Assembly: GCA_017630995.1 (NCBI GenBank)
Contig: JAGBUD010000038.1
Span: 1-8,028, forward strand
Direction of reading: 5' to 3'
Source: Clostridia bacterium
GTDB lineage: Bacteria > Bacillota_A > Clostridia > Oscillospirales > CAG-272
Length of the DNA: 8,028 nt
The number at the start of each line of letters is the position of its first letter. Within the stretch, counting starts at the first letter, position 1. The notes below the pieces were generated by a model, which was not told the DNA's origin, made no database searches, and worked only from the letters and a program-made list of their open reading frames with translations. This document shows, in pieces, positions 7,026 through 8,028 of this stretch. Both the position numbers and the translations under genes were made by a program.

Positions 7026-7451
7026 ATGAAATACACAACTAAAAACGCAAAAGAAACCGCAGAGGTTGCATATCAGCTTGCAAAAGAGCTTGAGGCCTCC
7101 GAAAGCAAAAGAAGATACATAGCTCTGCGCGGCGAGATGGGCGTTGGAAAGACGGCATTCACCGCAGGGTTTGCATCATATTTCAATATCACGTCGACGA
7201 AAAGTCCGACCTACACGGTTATTAACGAATACCGCGGAAACGGACAAAGAATATTTCACTTTGATATGTACAATATTTCCGACGAGGACGAGCTTTACGC
7301 CATAGGATACGATGATTACGTTGACAGCGGAGCTTACTGCATAGTTGAATGGTCGGAAAATATTGAATTTGCAATTCCAAGCGACGCAGTTTTCGTTACT
7401 ATTTTAAGGCGCGAGAACGAAAACGAACGTGATATAATAATTGATTTATAA
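7026..7451 (+). CDS. tsaE: tRNA threonylcarbamoyladenosine biosynthesis ATPase TsaE
   Basis: TsaE is the small ATPase that binds the TsaB-TsaD complex and is needed for repeated rounds of t6A37 formation on tRNAs reading ANN codons. The 141 residues match the family. A Walker A motif GEMGVGKT (36-43) is followed by the TsaE-specific SPTYTVINEY (60-69), HFDMYN (78-83), and EWSE (108-111), which carries residues of the ATP site. The protein is cytoplasmic with no membrane segment. An AGGA overlapping the end of the preceding gene lies 8 nt before the ATG, and tsaB starts 9 nt after the stop, the common tsaE-tsaB order of Firmicutes. Confidence 0.96.
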   Translation: MKYTTKNAKETAEVAYQLAKELEASESKRRYIALRGEMGVGKTAFTAGFASYFNITSTKSPTYTVINEYRGNGQRIFHFDMYNISDEDELYAIGYDDYVDSGAYCIVEWSENIEFAIPSDAVFVTILRRENENERDIIIDL

Positions 7452-7460
7452 GGATTTTAT

Positions 7461-8028
7461 ATGAAAATATTAGCTTTAGACAGCACAGCGAAGATAGCCA
7501 CGGTTGCTATGCTCGATGACGAAAAGCCGCTCGCTGCGTACAGTATAGACAACGGGCTTACTCAATCGGAGTTGCTTTTGCCGATGGCTGAAGCAATGCT
7601 CAAATCGCTGAATATCAAATTTTCCGAGATAGAGCTTTTTGCGGTCACGTCAGGCCCAGGCTCATTTACAGGCGTTAGAATAGGCACCGCACTTATAAAG
7701 GGCATGGCATTCGGAAAGGATATTCCCTGCGTTTCCCTTTCAACTCTTGAGGCACTTGCGGAAAATTTAAGAGGTCTTTCGGGAATTGCGACGGCAGTTA
7801 TGGACGCAAGACGCGGGCAGGTTTATGCAGCAATTTTCAGACTTCAAGACGGAGAAATTACAAGACTTACCGACGACCTTGCAATTCCGATTGCAGATCT
7901 TTACGAAAGGCTTTCTGAATATAAAAGCGAGCCTATTTATCTTGTGGGCGACGGATATGAGCTTGTACACAAGGAGCTTTCCGAGAGAAATCTTGACACA
8001 CTTTGCAAAACGCCAAAGATTTTAAGAC
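7461..8028 (+). CDS. tsaB: TsaB, tRNA t6A37 complex subunit (3' end beyond window)
   Basis: TsaB is the inactive ASKHA-fold partner of TsaD; together they place the threonylcarbamoyl group on A37 of tRNA. The frame opens at ATG 7461 with AAGGA 6 nt upstream and stays open for 189 codons to the window edge, so about 40 residues of a usual 230 or so are missing. Family features are the N-terminal MKILALDSTAKIATVA strand pair, SELLLPM (36-42), the signature SGPGSFTGVRIGTA (64-77), LSTLEALA (93-100) and AVMDARRGQVYAAIF near the middle. The usual His of THSE is Gln here (TQSE, 34-37). rimI and tsaD are often the next genes in this arrangement and may lie just outside. Confidence 0.95.
   Translation, partial: MKILALDSTAKIATVAMLDDEKPLAAYSIDNGLTQSELLLPMAEAMLKSLNIKFSEIELFAVTSGPGSFTGVRIGTALIKGMAFGKDIPCVSLSTLEALAENLRGLSGIATAVMDARRGQVYAAIFRLQDGEITRLTDDLAIPIADLYERLSEYKSEPIYLVGDGYELVHKELSERNLDTLCKTPKILR

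Noticed and set aside
1..8028. Search for mobile elements, CRISPR, toxin-antitoxin or defence genes
   Set aside because: No transposase, integrase, direct-repeat array, or defence-type gene is visible. The genes are tightly packed and of housekeeping type.

Overview
The window looks like ordinary chromosome of an anaerobic Firmicutes-type bacterium, probably class Clostridia. This is inferred from the AT-rich intergenic DNA, the AGGAG-type ribosome sites, the sigma-70-like promoters and the style of the proteins (PlsY, a MATE transporter of the Clostridia type, a short QueG-like iron-sulfur protein, a CehA/McbA-like PHP protein). No species can be named. I see no mobile element, CRISPR array, rRNA, tRNA or riboswitch.

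The layout is two operons firing away from each other from a 120-bp divergent promoter region (about 4969-5088). The left operon runs on the minus strand: a QueG-like double-cluster iron-sulfur protein (4962-4159), a PHP-domain metallohydrolase (4134-3088), a MATE efflux transporter (3088-1706) and miaA, the tRNA A37 prenyltransferase (1716-826). The last three are joined by 1-nt and 11-nt overlaps. After a 131-bp gap, a same-strand gene for an unrecognised multi-pass membrane protein (694 leftwards) runs off the left edge; it may be a separate unit. The right operon runs on the plus strand: plsY (glycerol-3-phosphate acyltransferase, 5089-5835), a class I SAM methyltransferase of the METTL25/GSTCD type (5828-7015), tsaE (7026-7451) and tsaB (7461, running off the right edge).

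Several genes share a theme of tRNA anticodon-loop modification: miaA makes i6A37, tsaE and tsaB serve t6A37 synthesis, and the QueG-like protein belongs to the family that finishes queuosine at position 34. The methyltransferase beside tsaE has no known substrate and could belong to the same theme, but that is inference. PlsY makes lysophosphatidic acid for membrane phospholipids, and the MATE protein exports small molecules.

The most notable single observation is in MiaA. The Walker A lysine, essential for phosphate binding in this family, is read as asparagine through one base, while the rest of the protein looks intact. I found no convincing new multi-gene system; the window is mostly housekeeping genes with a few uncharacterised family members.
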